The notes under the pieces were generated by a model that did not search any database, was not told where the DNA came from, and saw nothing but the letters and a program-made list of their open reading frames with translations. Below are positions 1 through 10,344 of a DNA stretch of 64,000 nt, piece after piece. Position 1 is the first letter of the stretch. Every line of letters starts with the position of its first letter. A program made the position numbers and the translations under genes. This DNA is from Halobacillus salinarum (lineage in GTDB: Bacteria > Bacillota > Bacilli > Bacillales > Halobacillaceae), in NCBI RefSeq assembly GCF_022919095.1, contig NZ_CP095073.1:2046001-2110000 (forward strand). Reading direction: 5' to 3'.

Positions 1-1
1 G

Positions 2-1672
2 CTGCTGGAGCTAACAGCGATCGGTACTATTGCTGATCTTGTTCCTTTGAGGGATGAGAATCGGTTGCTGGCTTATTTTGGTCTGAAGGCACTTTCCCGA
101 ACCGAGCGCCCAGGACTAAGAGCTTTGAAGGAAATTTGTGGTGTAGACGGGGAAATCAATGAAGAAACCATAGGGTTCACCATAGGTCCCCGGTTGAATG
201 CAGTAGGACGATTACAGGATGCAGGGCCGGCTGTAGAATTGTTGATATCTAACGATAAGCACGAAGCCATGCAGCTGGCAGAATTTATTAATCAGCTGAA
301 TCAGGAACGTCAAAAAATCGTAGCTGACATTGCTAAAGAGGCTGAAGAAATGGTGCTCAGCCAGAATGGTATGAATCGAGTCATCATAGCAGCTAAGGAA
401 GGCTGGAATCCAGGGGTTCTGGGAATTGTAGCCTCGAAGCTTGTTCGTAAATTTGACCGTCCGGCGATCGTGCTTGGGATTGATTCTGAGACTCAAGCAG
501 CAAAAGGGTCAGCAAGAAGCATAGACGCTTTTGACCTTTTTCAAAATTGCATGGAGGTAAGAGAGCGGTTTACACATTTCGGCGGACATGCGCAAGCAGC
601 AGGAATGACTTTGCCGGTAGAGGAGATTGCGGGCTTACAGGAAGATTTAAACCGTCTCGCAGCTGAAAAACTTTCGGCAGAAGATTACCAGCAGGTACTG
701 GATATAGCAATGACAATTGAAATTGACGATATTACTCTCAAGCAAATTGAAGAAGTAAATCAGCTTCAACCGTTTGGTGTAGGAAATCCTAAACCATTGT
801 TTCGCGTGCAGCAGTCTCCGAAGGAAATCAGATTGATTGGCAGTCGGAAAAACCATCTAAAACTCCAATTCCAAAAAGCTAAGTCTCGTTTGGACGGCAT
901 TGCTTTTGGAATGGGGGAACTCTATCAGAAGTTATCTCCTCAAGCTAATATGGAAGTCGTGGGGGAACTTGGAATTAATGAATGGAATGGGCGGAAAAAT
1001 GTCCAAGTCATGATAAAAGACCTTAAAGTCAGCGAATGGCAGCTCTTCGATTTTCGCGGTTCTAAGCAATTAGACAAGCAAATTCCATTGCCGGAAAATG
1101 AAAAATATGCTGCACTTTCCTTTCACCAGATGGAGCATGCCCCTCATAATATCCCGGTGTTGAGCCCGACAGAGATGATGGAAGCTGAACGATTGGACGG
1201 GATAGTCGTATTGGATCTGCCAAACCGGTTAGAGGAGCTGGGAGAGGTGGTCAACGCTTGCAAGCCGGGGAAAATATTTGCATGCTACCGCATAGAAGAT
1301 AGTGCATTTCTTAAAACTTGGCCGACTCGTGACCATTTTAAATTTTTCTATGGTATGCTTATGAAGCGCAAGTCTTTTAACGTACGAACTGAAGGCGAAC
1401 AGCTCGCTGCTCGGAGAGGCTGGGATAAGTCAATGGTTGACTTTATCTCCCAGGTGTTTTTTGAACTTGAATTTGTTAAAATGGAAGATGGTTTACTAAC
1501 GATTAACGCTAAACCTTCACAAAAGGATTTACAGGAATCAGTTTTGTACCGTGAAAAACAGTACCAGATGAAAGTGGAACAGAAATTATACTTTTCTACA
1601 TTTAGAGAATTGAAGGACTGGTTCAATGCTTATATGGAATCAGTCGAGGAGGAAGTAGTAAATGGATCTTAA
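2..1672 (+). CDS. recJ: Single-stranded-DNA exonuclease RecJ (5' end outside window)
   Basis: RecJ is a 5'-3' single-strand DNA exonuclease acting in recombination and mismatch/base-excision repair. The reading frame is open from base 2 and the gene enters the window already inside the protein: it begins [16 protein letters not shown], the conserved core between the DHH and DHHA1 domains. About 556 residues are present; Bacillus RecJ is near 785, so the N-terminal DHH metal-binding motifs lie upstream. The visible part has the [10 protein letters not shown] motif (about base 200) and the DHHA1 signature GGHAQAAGM (about base 583), then the OB-fold and the Firmicute-specific C-terminal region. 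The stop overlaps apt by 11 bases, so the two are probably co-translated. Identity rests on motifs plus the recJ-apt-relA order. Confidence 0.95.
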   Translation: MLELTAIGTIADLVPLRDENRLLAYFGLKALSRTERPGLRALKEICGVDGEINEETIGFTIGPRLNAVGRLQDAGPAVELLISNDKHEAMQLAEFINQLNQERQKIVADIAKEAEEMVLSQNGMNRVIIAAKEGWNPGVLGIVASKLVRKFDRPAIVLGIDSETQAAKGSARSIDAFDLFQNCMEVRERFTHFGGHAQAAGMTLPVEEIAGLQEDLNRLAAEKLSAEDYQQVLDIAMTIEIDDITLKQIEEVNQLQPFGVGNPKPLFRVQQSPKEIRLIGSRKNHLKLQFQKAKSRLDGIAFGMGELYQKLSPQANMEVVGELGINEWNGRKNVQVMIKDLKVSEWQLFDFRGSKQLDKQIPLPENEKYAALSFHQMEHAPHNIPVLSPTEMMEAERLDGIVVLDLPNRLEELGEVVNACKPGKIFACYRIEDSAFLKTWPTRDHFKFFYGMLMKRKSFNVRTEGEQLAARRGWDKSMVDFISQVFFELEFVKMEDGLLTINAKPSQKDLQESVLYREKQYQMKVEQKLYFSTFRELKDWFNAYMESVEEEVVNGS

Positions 1673-2174
1673 AGAACATATTGCAATTGTGGAGGATTGG
1701 CCTAAGAAAGGCATCCAATTTAAAGATATAACTCCATTAATGGACAATGGAAAAGCTTTTAAAGCTGCAGTAGATGAAATTGTAGAGTATGCACAGGATA
1801 AAGAAATTGATATAGTCGTAGGTCCGGAAGCAAGAGGGTTTATCGTAGGCTGCCCCGTATCTTATGCACTGGAAATCGGCTTTGCTCCTGTGCGTAAGGA
1901 AGGAAAGCTTCCTCGTGAGACGATCCAAGTGGATTACGGTCTTGAATATGGGAGTGATGTGCTCACGATCCATAAAGATGCCATTAAACCAGGACAACGA
2001 GTGTTAATTATAGACGACTTATTAGCTACGGGCGGTACAATTGAAGCGACCATTAATCTTGTAGAGCAGCTGGGCGGGGTAGTAGCCGGTTGCGCGTTCC
2101 TTATCGAATTGACTTATTTAGATGGACGTAGGAAACTGGATGGTTATGACGTTTGTACCTTAATGCAATATTAA
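1662..2174 (+). CDS. apt: Adenine phosphoribosyltransferase
   Basis: Apt salvages adenine by joining it to PRPP to give AMP in the cytoplasm. The 170-residue product is full length. The type I PRTase PRPP-binding loop [13 protein letters not shown] is at about residues 114-126, and the flexible-loop region around [16 protein letters not shown] precedes it. The ATG at 1662 is preceded by GAGGAGG at a good distance, inside the end of recJ, so translation is likely coupled to recJ. A hairpin terminator follows at 2181. The gene sits between recJ and relA as in other Bacillaceae. AMP made here and (p)ppGpp metabolism by RelA both touch purine pools, but the neighbourhood does not prove joint regulation. 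Confidence 0.97.
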   Translation: MDLKEHIAIVEDWPKKGIQFKDITPLMDNGKAFKAAVDEIVEYAQDKEIDIVVGPEARGFIVGCPVSYALEIGFAPVRKEGKLPRETIQVDYGLEYGSDVLTIHKDAIKPGQRVLIIDDLLATGGTIEATINLVEQLGGVVAGCAFLIELTYLDGRRKLDGYDVCTLMQY

Positions 2175-2180
2175 TTCGGA

Positions 2181-2213
2181 GAGTGCCCTTTCGGTCAGGG
2201 CGCTCTTTATTTT
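2181..2213 (+). terminator. Intrinsic terminator after apt
   Basis: The arms GAGTGCCC and GGGCGCTC (one G-T wobble) enclose a short loop and are followed by a T-rich tract. It lies 6 bases after the apt stop and would separate recJ-apt from relA. Confidence 0.7.
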
Positions 2214-2241
2214 ACAATTGAGTAAATCTAAACGATTTTTC

Positions 2242-2270
2242 TTTACATTTTGTCGGCTTTTTTCGATAAT
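2242..2270 (+). promoter_or_regulatory. Predicted SigA promoter of relA
   Basis: TTTACA at 2242-2247 and GATAAT at 2265-2270 are 17 bases apart, 55 bases before the relA start codon and downstream of the apt terminator. The sequence match is fair. No transcript data are available. Confidence 0.5.
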
Positions 2271-2324
2271 GATAAGCAAACCATAGTATTTGTGGAAGTA
2301 GTTTAAAGAGACTAGGGTGATTGT

Positions 2325-4526
2325 ATGGCTAAAGATACTGTTTTAACCGCCGAAGAAGTCATTGAACAGGCGGGTACCTATTTGAATGAATCGGACCTTG
2401 CATTTATCCGCAGGGCTTTTCAGTTTGCTGAAAAAGCCCATAGCGACCAGTATCGTAAATCCGGGGAGCCTTATATTATTCATCCTATTCAAGTAGCAGG
2501 TATATTAGTAAACCTGGAAATGGATCCTGAAACGGTGGCTGGCGGTTTTTTGCATGATGTTGTAGAGGATACAAACGTTTCCCTAAAGGATATTGAAGAA
2601 GAGTTTAATACCGAGGTTTGTATGCTCGTCGATGGAGTGACAAAACTAGGGAAAATTAAATATAAATCGAAGGAAGCCCAGCAGGCAGAAAATCACCGCA
2701 AAATGTTCGTAGCCATGGCTAAGGATATACGAGTGATATTAATCAAACTGGCCGACCGCTTGCATAACATGCGGACGTTAAAGCACCTTCCTCCTGAGAA
2801 ACAAAGAAGAATTTCCAATGAGACATTGGAAATTTTTGCGCCTTTAGCTCATCGACTGGGAATTTCTACCATTAAATGGGAGTTAGAGGATACTGCACTG
2901 CGTTATTTAAATCCACAGCAATATTACCGTATCGTTCATTTAATGAAGCAAAAGCGGAACGAACGGGAATCCTATATTGAGGAAGTCATGGATGAGATTC
3001 GTGATCAGCTCAAAGAGGTTAATATTGACGCAGATTTAAATGGCAGGCCGAAACACCTCTATAGTATTTATAGAAAGATGGTTCTTCAAAACAAACAATT
3101 TAATGAGATTTACGATTTGCTTGCTGTCCGTATTCTCGTTAACAGCATTAAAGACTGCTATGCTGTGCTTGGTATTATTCATACTTGCTGGAAGCCTATG
3201 CCAGGAAGGTTTAAGGATTACATTGCCATGCCGAAGCCAAACCTCTATCAGTCTCTCCATACGACTGTGATCGGCCCAAAAGGCGATCCGCTGGAAGTAC
3301 AAATCAGAACGCATGAAATGCATGAAATTGCTGAGTATGGAATTGCTGCCCACTGGGCTTATAAAGAAGGGAAGCAAACAGCGGAACAGTCTTTTGAGGA
3401 GAAACTGACATGGTTTAGAGAAATATTAGATTGGCAGAGCGAGACGCATGATGCGGAAGAATTTATGGAATCGTTAAAAGTAGATTTATTTTCTGACATG
3501 GTGTATGTATTTACACCTAAAGGAGATGTTATCGAGCTTCCTTCCGGTTCAGTCCCGATTGATTTTGCTTATCGAATTCATACCGAAGTGGGAAATCAAA
3601 CGATAGGATCGAAAGTGAATGGTAAAATGGAGCCGCTCGATTACGTCTTGAAAACGGGAGACATCGTAGAAATGATGACTTCCAAACATTCGTACGGCCC
3701 ATCCAAGGATTGGATTAAGCTTGCTCAAACCTCCCAGGCAAAAAATAAAATCCGGCAATTTTTCAAAAAGCAGCGGAAAGATGAAAACATTGCAAAAGGA
3801 AAAGAACTCGTTGAGGATGAAATTCGAAATTCGGAAATTCAGCCGAAAGAAGTATTTACAGCAGAGAATTTAAAACGGGTAGCAGAGAAATTCAACTTCG
3901 CTAATGAGGATGATATGTTTGCGGCTGTTGGTTATCAGGGGATTACTGCTGCTCAAATTGCAACTAGATTAACTGAAAAGATTCGCAGGCAGAAAGAGCA
4001 GGAACAGGATCTTCAGCAGACGTTAGCTGATGTAAATACAACAGAGATAAAAACTTCTTCGTCATCGGGGAAAAAAGATTCAGGAGTCAGAGTGGAGGGT
4101 GTTGATAATCTTCTTGTCCGCTTGGCCAAATGCTGTAACCCTGTGCCTGGAGATGATATTATCGGCTATATTACGAAAGGTAGAGGTGTATCCGTCCACC
4201 GAACGGATTGCCCGAATGTCAAAGCCGAAGAAGCCCAGTCGAGATTACTTCCTGTATACTGGGAGAATTCCATTACGGATACAAAACAATATCACGTGGA
4301 TCTTGAAATCTGGGGCTATGACCGCCGAGGTCTCTTGAATGAAGTGTTGCAAGCTGTGAATGAAACGAAGACTAATATTACCGCTGTCTCAGGGAAATCT
4401 GACCGAAATAAGATGGCTACCATAAATATTACAATCCTTATCCAAAATATTAGTCATTTGCGTAAAATCGTAGAACGGATCAAACAAATTGCTGACGTGT
4501 ATACTGTAAGGCGGGTTATGCAATAA
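2325..4526 (+). CDS. relA: Bifunctional (p)ppGpp synthetase/hydrolase
   Basis: This Rel enzyme makes (p)ppGpp from ATP and GTP/GDP on starved ribosomes and hydrolyses it, driving the stringent response. The 733-residue length matches Bacillus RelA (about 734). Order of domains: HD hydrolase at about 40-150, with the metal-binding pair in FLHDVVEDT (about 75-83), so hydrolysis should be intact; synthetase at about 235-345, with [13 protein letters not shown] and [16 protein letters not shown] at about 395-455 ([12 protein letters not shown]); a zinc-finger-like cysteine cluster ([10 protein letters not shown], near residue 605); and a C-terminal ACT domain to the end. ATG 2325 follows GGGTGA. 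It has its own predicted promoter and is followed closely by dtd, as in B. subtilis. Confidence 0.97.
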   Translation: MAKDTVLTAEEVIEQAGTYLNESDLAFIRRAFQFAEKAHSDQYRKSGEPYIIHPIQVAGILVNLEMDPETVAGGFLHDVVEDTNVSLKDIEEEFNTEVCMLVDGVTKLGKIKYKSKEAQQAENHRKMFVAMAKDIRVILIKLADRLHNMRTLKHLPPEKQRRISNETLEIFAPLAHRLGISTIKWELEDTALRYLNPQQYYRIVHLMKQKRNERESYIEEVMDEIRDQLKEVNIDADLNGRPKHLYSIYRKMVLQNKQFNEIYDLLAVRILVNSIKDCYAVLGIIHTCWKPMPGRFKDYIAMPKPNLYQSLHTTVIGPKGDPLEVQIRTHEMHEIAEYGIAAHWAYKEGKQTAEQSFEEKLTWFREILDWQSETHDAEEFMESLKVDLFSDMVYVFTPKGDVIELPSGSVPIDFAYRIHTEVGNQTIGSKVNGKMEPLDYVLKTGDIVEMMTSKHSYGPSKDWIKLAQTSQAKNKIRQFFKKQRKDENIAKGKELVEDEIRNSEIQPKEVFTAENLKRVAEKFNFANEDDMFAAVGYQGITAAQIATRLTEKIRRQKEQEQDLQQTLADVNTTEIKTSSSSGKKDSGVRVEGVDNLLVRLAKCCNPVPGDDIIGYITKGRGVSVHRTDCPNVKAEEAQSRLLPVYWENSITDTKQYHVDLEIWGYDRRGLLNEVLQAVNETKTNITAVSGKSDRNKMATINITILIQNISHLRKIVERIKQIADVYTVRRVMQ

Positions 4527-4547
4527 ACGAGTAGTGGAGTGGTAATT

Positions 4548-4994
4548 ATGAAAGCAGTTATTCAACGTGCATCCGCAGCTTCTGTAAGAATTGAAAAGGG
4601 GGTCACCGGTCAAATCGACACGGGTTTGGTAGTTTTAATCGGTGTAACTCATGATGATTCTGAAGATGATGTCAAATATTTAGCAAAAAAAATACCTCAT
4701 CTTCGAATTTTCGAGGATGAAAATGAAAAAATGAATCGTTCTCTTATTGATGTGCAGGGAAAATTGCTTTCTATTTCTCAATTCACCCTTTATGGAGACT
4801 GCCGCAAGGGCCGGAGACCGAACTTTATGCAAGCGGCTAAACCGGAGACTGCAGAAGAGCTTTATCAATTATTCAATCAGTATTTAGAGGATGAAGGGGT
4901 GTCTGTAGAAACAGGGGCTTTCGGGGAAATGATGGAAGTTCAGCTGACAAACAGCGGGCCGGTCACCTTGATTCTTGACAGTAAAGAGAAATAA
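4548..4994 (+). CDS. dtd: D-aminoacyl-tRNA deacylase
   Basis: Dtd removes D-amino acids (and glycine mischarged on tRNA-Ala) from tRNA, a chirality proofreading step. From ATG 4548 the product has 148 residues, like B. subtilis Dtd (147), and begins with the family N-terminus MKAVIQRA. An in-frame GTG nine bases upstream is less likely, because GGAG at 4536-4539 is spaced correctly for 4548. The two active-site motifs are present: SQFTLYGD (about 78-85) and the Gly-cisPro motif NSGPVTLIL near the C-terminus. It follows relA by 21 bases and is probably co-transcribed with it. A bidirectional terminator follows. Confidence 0.96.
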   Translation: MKAVIQRASAASVRIEKGVTGQIDTGLVVLIGVTHDDSEDDVKYLAKKIPHLRIFEDENEKMNRSLIDVQGKLLSISQFTLYGDCRKGRRPNFMQAAKPETAEELYQLFNQYLEDEGVSVETGAFGEMMEVQLTNSGPVTLILDSKEK

Positions 4995-5030
4995 AAAATC
5001 CTATGACGTCCACGTCATAGGATTTTTTTT
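4995..5030. terminator. Bidirectional terminator between dtd and the amidase gene
   Basis: AATCCTATGACG pairs with CGTCATAGGATT around a TCCA loop. An A-run precedes the hairpin and eight T follow it, so it can stop transcription from both convergent genes, dtd and the minus-strand amidase. Confidence 0.85.
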
Positions 5031-5036
5031 GAAACA

Positions 5037-6503
5037 TTATTCATTAAAATAACGGATCAGGCCATTTGTAATTCCCTGTGATACCTGCTTTTGATACTGA
5101 ACACCTTTTACGGCAGCTTCTTCACTTGAATTTGAGATAAAGCCCAGTTCCAATAGGAGAGCGGGCTTATTGTTTTCCCGGATGACGTGGAAGTCGCCAA
5201 ATCGAACGCCTCGATCGTTGAATCCAGTTGTTTGCACCATTTCTTTCTGTAGGTTTTCTGCTAGAGAACGATCTTTATCATGGTAATAATAAGTCCCGAT
5301 TCCTCTTGCATTAATCCCAGAAGGAACACTGTTAAAATGTAGGCTTAAAAAGACATCAGCCTTAGAAGTTCTGGATTTCAGCGCTCTGATAGATAAGGCG
5401 ACATATTCATCATTGCTTCTCGTTAAAATAACGTTTGCTCCCGAGCTTTCCAATTGTTGCTTTAATTGAAATGCTGTTTGAAGGGTTATGGATTTCTCAT
5501 GACTTCCAGAGTAGCCCAAGGCGCCCGTGTCCTTGCCTCCATGTCCCGGGTCAATCATGATTGTTCTGCCGCTTAAGTTTCCATTTGAATGAGGACTGGA
5601 AGACGTGGTGCCGCTATGTTCTTCAACAATCCAGCCTGCTACAAAAGCTTCCCCGCTTTTATAGCTGATTTTATACCATTTTCCTTGTTTTTCAATGACA
5701 TTAAATTGGTCGCCTTTGCCGGCTCTGCCGACAATTTTGTTTTCAGTCGATGGTCCGCTGCGCAGATTCGTGCCATTGTATTGAAGTGTCACATAAGACT
5801 TGTTTGAACTGGAGGAGGCGTTTTTGCTAGTAAACCATCCAGCAACCCAGCCGGTTTGGCCATTGTGCAATTTAATTTTATACCATCCTTGCTGCTCACT
5901 TATGTAATCATAGTTTTCATTCTTATAGACCTGATCAACAATCGATGAATCTGTCGAACTTTTGCTTCGGACATTTAAGATCGAAGTGGTTATGGTCAGC
6001 GAACCGAGCGTTTTATTACTTTCTTCTTCTCCATTAGAGGAAGAACCGCCGGAGTCTGTCAAATAATCACGATGAACCCATCCGCTCGTTCCTGAATGAT
6101 TCACTTTAATCCACTTTCCCTGCTGGTCCTTTTGGACGGCTTCATCGCCTTTCATTAAATAACCAAGGACTTTGCTGTCCAAACCTGGTTGAGCGCGGAT
6201 TCTTAAATAGTCAACTTTGGAAGAAAAAGATTTTTCCGATCTCTTCACTGAAACGTGCCATTTAGCAACCCAGCCGGTTTGATGGTTCCACTTAATTTTA
6301 ACCCATTTTCCTTGTTCTTTTACTACCGTATAGGACTCATTACTATTAACCATGCCTAGGCTTTTATAATCAGTCCCTGGACCATTTCTTACATGCAAAT
6401 GGTCGACGCTTACTACTGCTTTATCAGCATAAGCTGGATTAGAAATCATAGTTGTAAGCCCTAAAATAATGATAAACAGGGCTGCGATTCCTTTTTTTGC
6501 CAT
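5037..6503 (-). CDS. yrvJ: Secreted N-acetylmuramoyl-L-alanine amidase with four SH3b repeats
   Basis: This is a peptidoglycan hydrolase that cuts the bond between N-acetylmuramic acid and L-alanine outside the cell. The 488-residue protein starts with a signal peptide (MAKKGIAALFIIILG, cleavage probably after the AYA at about 24-26). Four bacterial SH3 (SH3b) wall-binding repeats follow, at about 28-85, 93-150, 168-225 and 238-295, each with an RxGPxxxxK-like or NVRSK-like core. The catalytic Amidase_3 domain spans about 313-487. Expected zinc and catalytic residues are visible in IDPGHGG, SHEKS, LHFNS and LLELGF. The minus-strand ATG at 6503 has AGGAGGTG just upstream. Its position between dtd and hisS matches yrvJ of B. 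subtilis. Wall turnover is inferred; the specific role is unknown. Confidence 0.93.
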   Translation of the reverse strand: MAKKGIAALFIIILGLTTMISNPAYADKAVVSVDHLHVRNGPGTDYKSLGMVNSNESYTVVKEQGKWVKIKWNHQTGWVAKWHVSVKRSEKSFSSKVDYLRIRAQPGLDSKVLGYLMKGDEAVQKDQQGKWIKVNHSGTSGWVHRDYLTDSGGSSSNGEEESNKTLGSLTITTSILNVRSKSSTDSSIVDQVYKNENYDYISEQQGWYKIKLHNGQTGWVAGWFTSKNASSSSNKSYVTLQYNGTNLRSGPSTENKIVGRAGKGDQFNVIEKQGKWYKISYKSGEAFVAGWIVEEHSGTTSSSPHSNGNLSGRTIMIDPGHGGKDTGALGYSGSHEKSITLQTAFQLKQQLESSGANVILTRSNDEYVALSIRALKSRTSKADVFLSLHFNSVPSGINARGIGTYYYHDKDRSLAENLQKEMVQTTGFNDRGVRFGDFHVIRENNKPALLLELGFISNSSEEAAVKGVQYQKQVSQGITNGLIRYFNE

Positions 6504-6609
6504 GCATACACCTCCTGAATTTCTCTTATTCTATGACTATTCGACAAATGAATTGTAAAACCTTCCAAAGGTAAAATAAATAATTCTTTGTAATTAATTT
6601 TAAAAGTGC

Positions 6610-6639
6610 TTGACATAGGAACATCTCAACCTATATGAT
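6610..6639 (+). promoter_or_regulatory. Predicted SigA promoter of the hisS leader
   Basis: TTGACA at 6610-6615 and TATGAT at 6634-6639 are 18 bases apart, about 30 bases before the first helix of the T-box leader. Confidence 0.7.
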
Positions 6640-6670
6640 AGTAATCAATTCTAACTGAATCGTTAAAACC

Positions 6671-6917
6671 AGTGAGGAAAAGAGTAGCCTGAATCCCGCA
6701 TTTACAGAGAAGAAATGCCTTTGGCTGGAAGCATTTCAATGATGATGGTCAGGTGAAAGACATTTCTTAGGTTTCACACCGAACACTAAAGTAGGTGTGG
6801 ACGTAAACAAGGCGTTAACTGTTTAAAGCGGAAGCTGTTACAGGCTTCAATCAGGGTGGCAACGCGGGTATAACCCCGTCCCTTTTCTAGAAATAGGAAA
6901 AGGGACGGGATTTTTTT
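6671..6917 (+). promoter_or_regulatory. T-box riboswitch of hisS-aspS, apparent Asp (GAC) specifier
   Basis: The leader senses uncharged tRNA and switches between terminator and antiterminator. Stem I can be drawn: AGGAAA pairs with TTTCTT, and CCTGA (6688-6692) pairs with TCAGG (6749-6753). The internal loop between them carries the loop-E bases AGTA (6683-6686) and GAA, then A-GAC-A, giving specifier GAC (Asp) at 6759-6761. The antiterminator box AGGGTGGCAACGCGGG is at 6853-6868. Its TGGC would pair with an acceptor end GCCA, that is discriminator G73, which fits tRNA-Asp and not the C73 of bacterial tRNA-His. The terminator (CCCGTCCCTTTT with AAAAGGGACGGG and a T-run) is at 6875-6917. Folding was done by eye. 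Confidence 0.9.
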
Positions 6918-6963
6918 ATTTTCCCAGTGTTTCCCCGTCCCTTAATTTAAAGGAGGAAATGCA

Positions 6964-8243
6964 ATGAGTATGAATGCTCCTAGAGGAACTCAGGATATAC
7001 TGCCTGGAAATTCTGAGCAATGGCAATATGTAGAAAGCACGTTAATGGACCTTTGCCGGCGTTATCATTATCAAGAAATCCGTACGCCGATATTCGAACA
7101 TACGGAGTTGTTTCAGCGAGGCGTTGGGGCAGCACCGATATTGTACAGAAGGAAATGTACACCTTCGATGACCGGGGAGGAAGAAGCATTACTTTGAGGC
7201 CGGAGGGCACCGCTTCTGTTGTGCGGTCATTTGTCCAAAATAAAGGGTACGGCCTTCCTAACCAGCCTGTAAAATATTTTTATATCGGACCAATGTTTAG
7301 ATATGAAAGACCCCAGCAGGGCCGGTTAAGACAATTTGTGCAATTTGGCATCGAAGCCTTAGGAAGTGACGACCCTGCGATTGATGCTGAAGTTTTGGCA
7401 CTGGCGATGAGATCCTATGAAGAATTAGGGCTGAAATCTTTAAAACTGGTCGTAAACAGCTTAGGCGATGCAGAAAGCCGTGAAGCACACCGCAAAGCCT
7501 TAGTCGAGCATTTTCTTCCTCATAAAGAAGAGCTATGCGCTGACTGTCAAGTACGTCTGGAACAAAATCCATTACGCGTCCTTGATTGTAAAAAAGACCG
7601 TGACCATCCGGCCATGGAATCTGCTCCATCTATTCTAGACTATCTAAATGATTATTCCACCTCCTATTTTGAACAGGTAAAAGAATATCTAGACGCTATG
7701 GAAATTGAATATGTGATCGATCCCAACCTTGTCCGCGGGCTGGATTATTATAACCACACTGCATTTGAAATCATGAGTGATGCTGAGGGGTTTGGTGCTA
7801 TTACGACTTTAAGTGGCGGGGGACGATATACAGGCTTAGTCCAGGAAATAGGCGGACCAGAAACATCAGGAATTGGATTTGCCATGAGCATTGAACGACT
7901 TCTAATGGCTCTGGAAGCTGAAGGTATCGAACTGCCAGTTAATGAAGGACTGGATTGTTACATCGCTGCTCTTGGAGATGAAGCAGAAAGAAAAGCTGTC
8001 CAGTTGATGTATCAGTTGAGAAATGAAGGTGTCCAGGTAGATAAAGACTATCTGAAAAGAAAGATGAAAGCTCAATTTAAATCAGCGGACCGGCTGAAAG
8101 CAAATTACGTTCTCGTGCTTGGAGAAAGAGAAGTAGAAGCGCAGGTAGCGACTGTAAAGGATATGCGGACAGGAGAACAAAAAGAAATAGCTTTATCGGA
8201 AACTGTAGAGTATGTAAAACAGCAGTTAGCGGGAGGTAAATAA
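6964..8243 (+). CDS. hisS: Histidine--tRNA ligase, with an apparent one-base frameshift
   Basis: HisS charges tRNA-His with histidine and is normally essential. ATG 6964 follows AGGAGG with 7 bases spacing. The first 55 codons read [15 protein letters not shown] to TELFQRGVG, then the frame is lost and ends at 7197. The +2 frame continues perfectly from about 7131 with [22 protein letters not shown] (motif 2 region), the histidine-binding [10 protein letters not shown], and the C-terminal anticodon-binding domain to 8243. Restoring one base in the GGGGC at 7126-7130 (expected codon GAC, giving RGVGDSTDIV) yields 426 residues, matching B. subtilis HisS (424). Either a sequencing/assembly error, a real mutation with a second copy elsewhere, or recoding; error is most likely. 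It is expressed with aspS from the T-box leader. Confidence 0.9.
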
Positions 8244-8244
8244 C

Positions 8245-10014
8245 ATGGAACGAGTAGCTTGTGGATCCTTAAGTGAAGAGCAATTGGAACAGGAAGTCTT
8301 ACTTAAGGGCTGGGTGCAGAAACGCCGTGATCTCGGAGGATTAATTTTCATTGACCTAAGGGATCGTTCTGGAGTTGTTCAAGTCGTTTTTAATCCGGAA
8401 GTTTCAAAGGATGCTTTACATGTAGCAGAGAATGTCCGCACAGAGTATGTGCTTGAGGTAAAGGGCAGGATAGTAGGGCGTGATCCGAACACCATCAATC
8501 CAAATATGGCGACAGGAGCAGTAGAAGTTCTCGCTTCTAAAACTGAGATCATAAGCAAGTCCAAAACCCCGCCGTTTATGATAGAAGACCAAACAGAAGT
8601 TTCGGAAGATTTACGTTTAAAGTATCGTTACCTGGATTTGCGTAGAAAAGAAATGCAGGAAACATTTATATTGCGTCACCAGGCTACACAATCGATTCGT
8701 AATTTTCTAAACGAAGAAGGTTACCTTGAAATGGAGACGCCGATGTTAACGAAAAGCACGCCCGAAGGTGCACGTGATTATCTTGTACCAAGCCGGGTTC
8801 ATGAAGGAGAATTTTATGCGCTGCCGCAGTCTCCTCAGCTTTTCAAACAGATGTTAATGATGTCCGGATTTGAAAAGTATTATCAAATCGCGCGATGTTT
8901 CAGAGATGAAGATTTACGCGCTGACCGTCAGCCTGAATTTACCCAGGTGGATATCGAGACTTCCTTTATGTCTAAAGAGGAAATTATGGCGATGACGGAA
9001 CGGATGATGGAAAAAGTAATGAAAGAAGTCAAAGGCATGGACATCACGCTTCCTTTTCCTAGAATATCCTACGAAGAAGCTATGGAACGTTTTGGTTCGG
9101 ACAAGCCGGACACTCGTTTTGGGCTGGAACTTGTGAATCTTTCATCTGTAGTGAAGAATTCTGGTTTTAAAGTATTCTATTCTGCTATTGAAGCTGGCGG
9201 GCAAGTAAGTGCGATCAATGTAAAAGGTCAAGCTGACCAGTTTTCCCGAAAAGATATTGATAAATTAACCGAAGACGTGAAAGTTTATGGTGCAAAAGGA
9301 TTGGCCTGGCTAAAAGTTAAGGAAGAGGAAATAAATGGTCCGATAGCAAAGTTCTTTAGTGAAGAAGAAGCAGGAGCTATTAAAGAGGCTTTACATGCAG
9401 AAGAAGGTGATTTGCTGCTGTTTGTCGCTGATGAGACTACGATAGTTCAGGACAGCTTAGGCGCACTAAGATCAAAACTGGGGAAACAATTGGAATTAAT
9501 CGATGAATCCAAATATAATTTCTTATGGGTGACGGACTGGCCGCTTCTGGAATACGATCAAGAGGAAGGCCGTTATTTTGCAGCTCACCACCCATTCACT
9601 ATGCCTGTAGACTCAGAGCTGGATAAGCTGGCCACCGAACCGGAAAATGTCCATGCCGAAGCCTATGATATTGTATTAAATGGGTATGAACTGGGCGGTG
9701 GATCACTCCGTATCCATCAAAAAGAGCTCCAAAACCAAATGTTTGAAGTTCTAGGCTTCAGCCGTGAAGAAGCACAAGAGCAGTTCGGTTTTCTTTTGGA
9801 GGCTCTGGAATTCGGAACTCCGCCACATGGGGGTATTGCTCTCGGATTTGACCGCTTTATCATGCTGTTGGCTGGCCGTTCAAATCTGCGTGACACAATT
9901 CTGTTTCCGAAAACGGCTTCTGCTCAAGATCCTTTAACACAGGCACCTGGAGCAGTGGATAAGGCCCAGCTGGATGAACTTCATTTGCAGCTGAAACCAA
10001 AAAAACAGGACTGA
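8245..10014 (+). CDS. aspS: Aspartate--tRNA ligase
   Basis: AspS is the class II synthetase that charges tRNA-Asp. The 589-residue product has an N-terminal OB-fold anticodon-binding domain (about 1-110, [12 protein letters not shown]), the class II core from about 130 with motif 2 ([18 protein letters not shown], about 219-236), the bacterial GAD insertion (about 300-410), and motif 3 ([15 protein letters not shown], near residue 530). This is the bacterial-type enzyme. Whether it is discriminating cannot be told from sequence alone, since the window does not show whether gatCAB is present. ATG 8245 follows GGGAGG one base after the hisS stop, so the pair is one operon controlled by the upstream T-box. 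Confidence 0.97.
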   Translation: MERVACGSLSEEQLEQEVLLKGWVQKRRDLGGLIFIDLRDRSGVVQVVFNPEVSKDALHVAENVRTEYVLEVKGRIVGRDPNTINPNMATGAVEVLASKTEIISKSKTPPFMIEDQTEVSEDLRLKYRYLDLRRKEMQETFILRHQATQSIRNFLNEEGYLEMETPMLTKSTPEGARDYLVPSRVHEGEFYALPQSPQLFKQMLMMSGFEKYYQIARCFRDEDLRADRQPEFTQVDIETSFMSKEEIMAMTERMMEKVMKEVKGMDITLPFPRISYEEAMERFGSDKPDTRFGLELVNLSSVVKNSGFKVFYSAIEAGGQVSAINVKGQADQFSRKDIDKLTEDVKVYGAKGLAWLKVKEEEINGPIAKFFSEEEAGAIKEALHAEEGDLLLFVADETTIVQDSLGALRSKLGKQLELIDESKYNFLWVTDWPLLEYDQEEGRYFAAHHPFTMPVDSELDKLATEPENVHAEAYDIVLNGYELGGGSLRIHQKELQNQMFEVLGFSREEAQEQFGFLLEALEFGTPPHGGIALGFDRFIMLLAGRSNLRDTILFPKTASAQDPLTQAPGAVDKAQLDELHLQLKPKKQD

Positions 10015-10043
10015 AAACGGAATGTTAACAAAGTATATAGTTC

Positions 10044-10072
10044 TTGATAAGCTTATGTAAATATGCTATAAT
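10044..10072 (+). promoter_or_regulatory. SigA promoter of 6S RNA
   Basis: TTGATA at 10044-10049 and TATAAT at 10067-10072 are exactly 17 bases apart. This places the transcript start near 10080, at the 5' strand of the 6S closing stem. Confidence 0.8.
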
Positions 10073-10079
10073 TTGGATA

Positions 10080-10290
10080 CAAAAATTGAACCAATCCTGA
10101 TGTGTTCGTTGTTCGAATGTACGTTTTGACCGAACATTTATGAAACGGGAGCCCGGCGTTTTCGCATGGAATGCAAGCCTCTTAACCATCATTGATGGGA
10201 GGACGCAAGAAATGCGAAGCAGGGCACCCACCTGCCTGGAGCGGGTTCAAAACTCATGATGCAACGGCACGATTGGGATTGGTTGTTTTT
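10080..10290 (+). ncRNA. 6S RNA
   Basis: 6S RNA mimics an open promoter and sequesters sigma-A RNA polymerase. No coding frame explains this 330-base gap after aspS. It has a strong promoter, a closing stem formed by AACCAATCC (10089-10097) and GGGATTGGTT (10274-10283), a purine/pyrimidine-rich interrupted helix between, and a T-rich tail from about 10284. In B. subtilis one of the two 6S genes (bsrA) lies directly after aspS, so position supports the call. Exact ends are estimates. I identify it from architecture and synteny, not from a covariance-model search. Confidence 0.85.
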
Positions 10291-10307
10291 ATTTTTATCT
10301 ACATAAT

Positions 10308-10341
10308 AAAGTGCGTATGGTATCCGCCATACGCACTTTTA
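10308..10341. terminator. Bidirectional terminator between 6S RNA and the RsfA-like gene
   Basis: AAAGTGCGTATGG pairs with CCATACGCACTTT around TATCCG. T-rich sequence lies on both outward sides. It would end the minus-strand regulator gene and back up the 6S terminator. Confidence 0.85.
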
Positions 10342-10344
10342 TTA

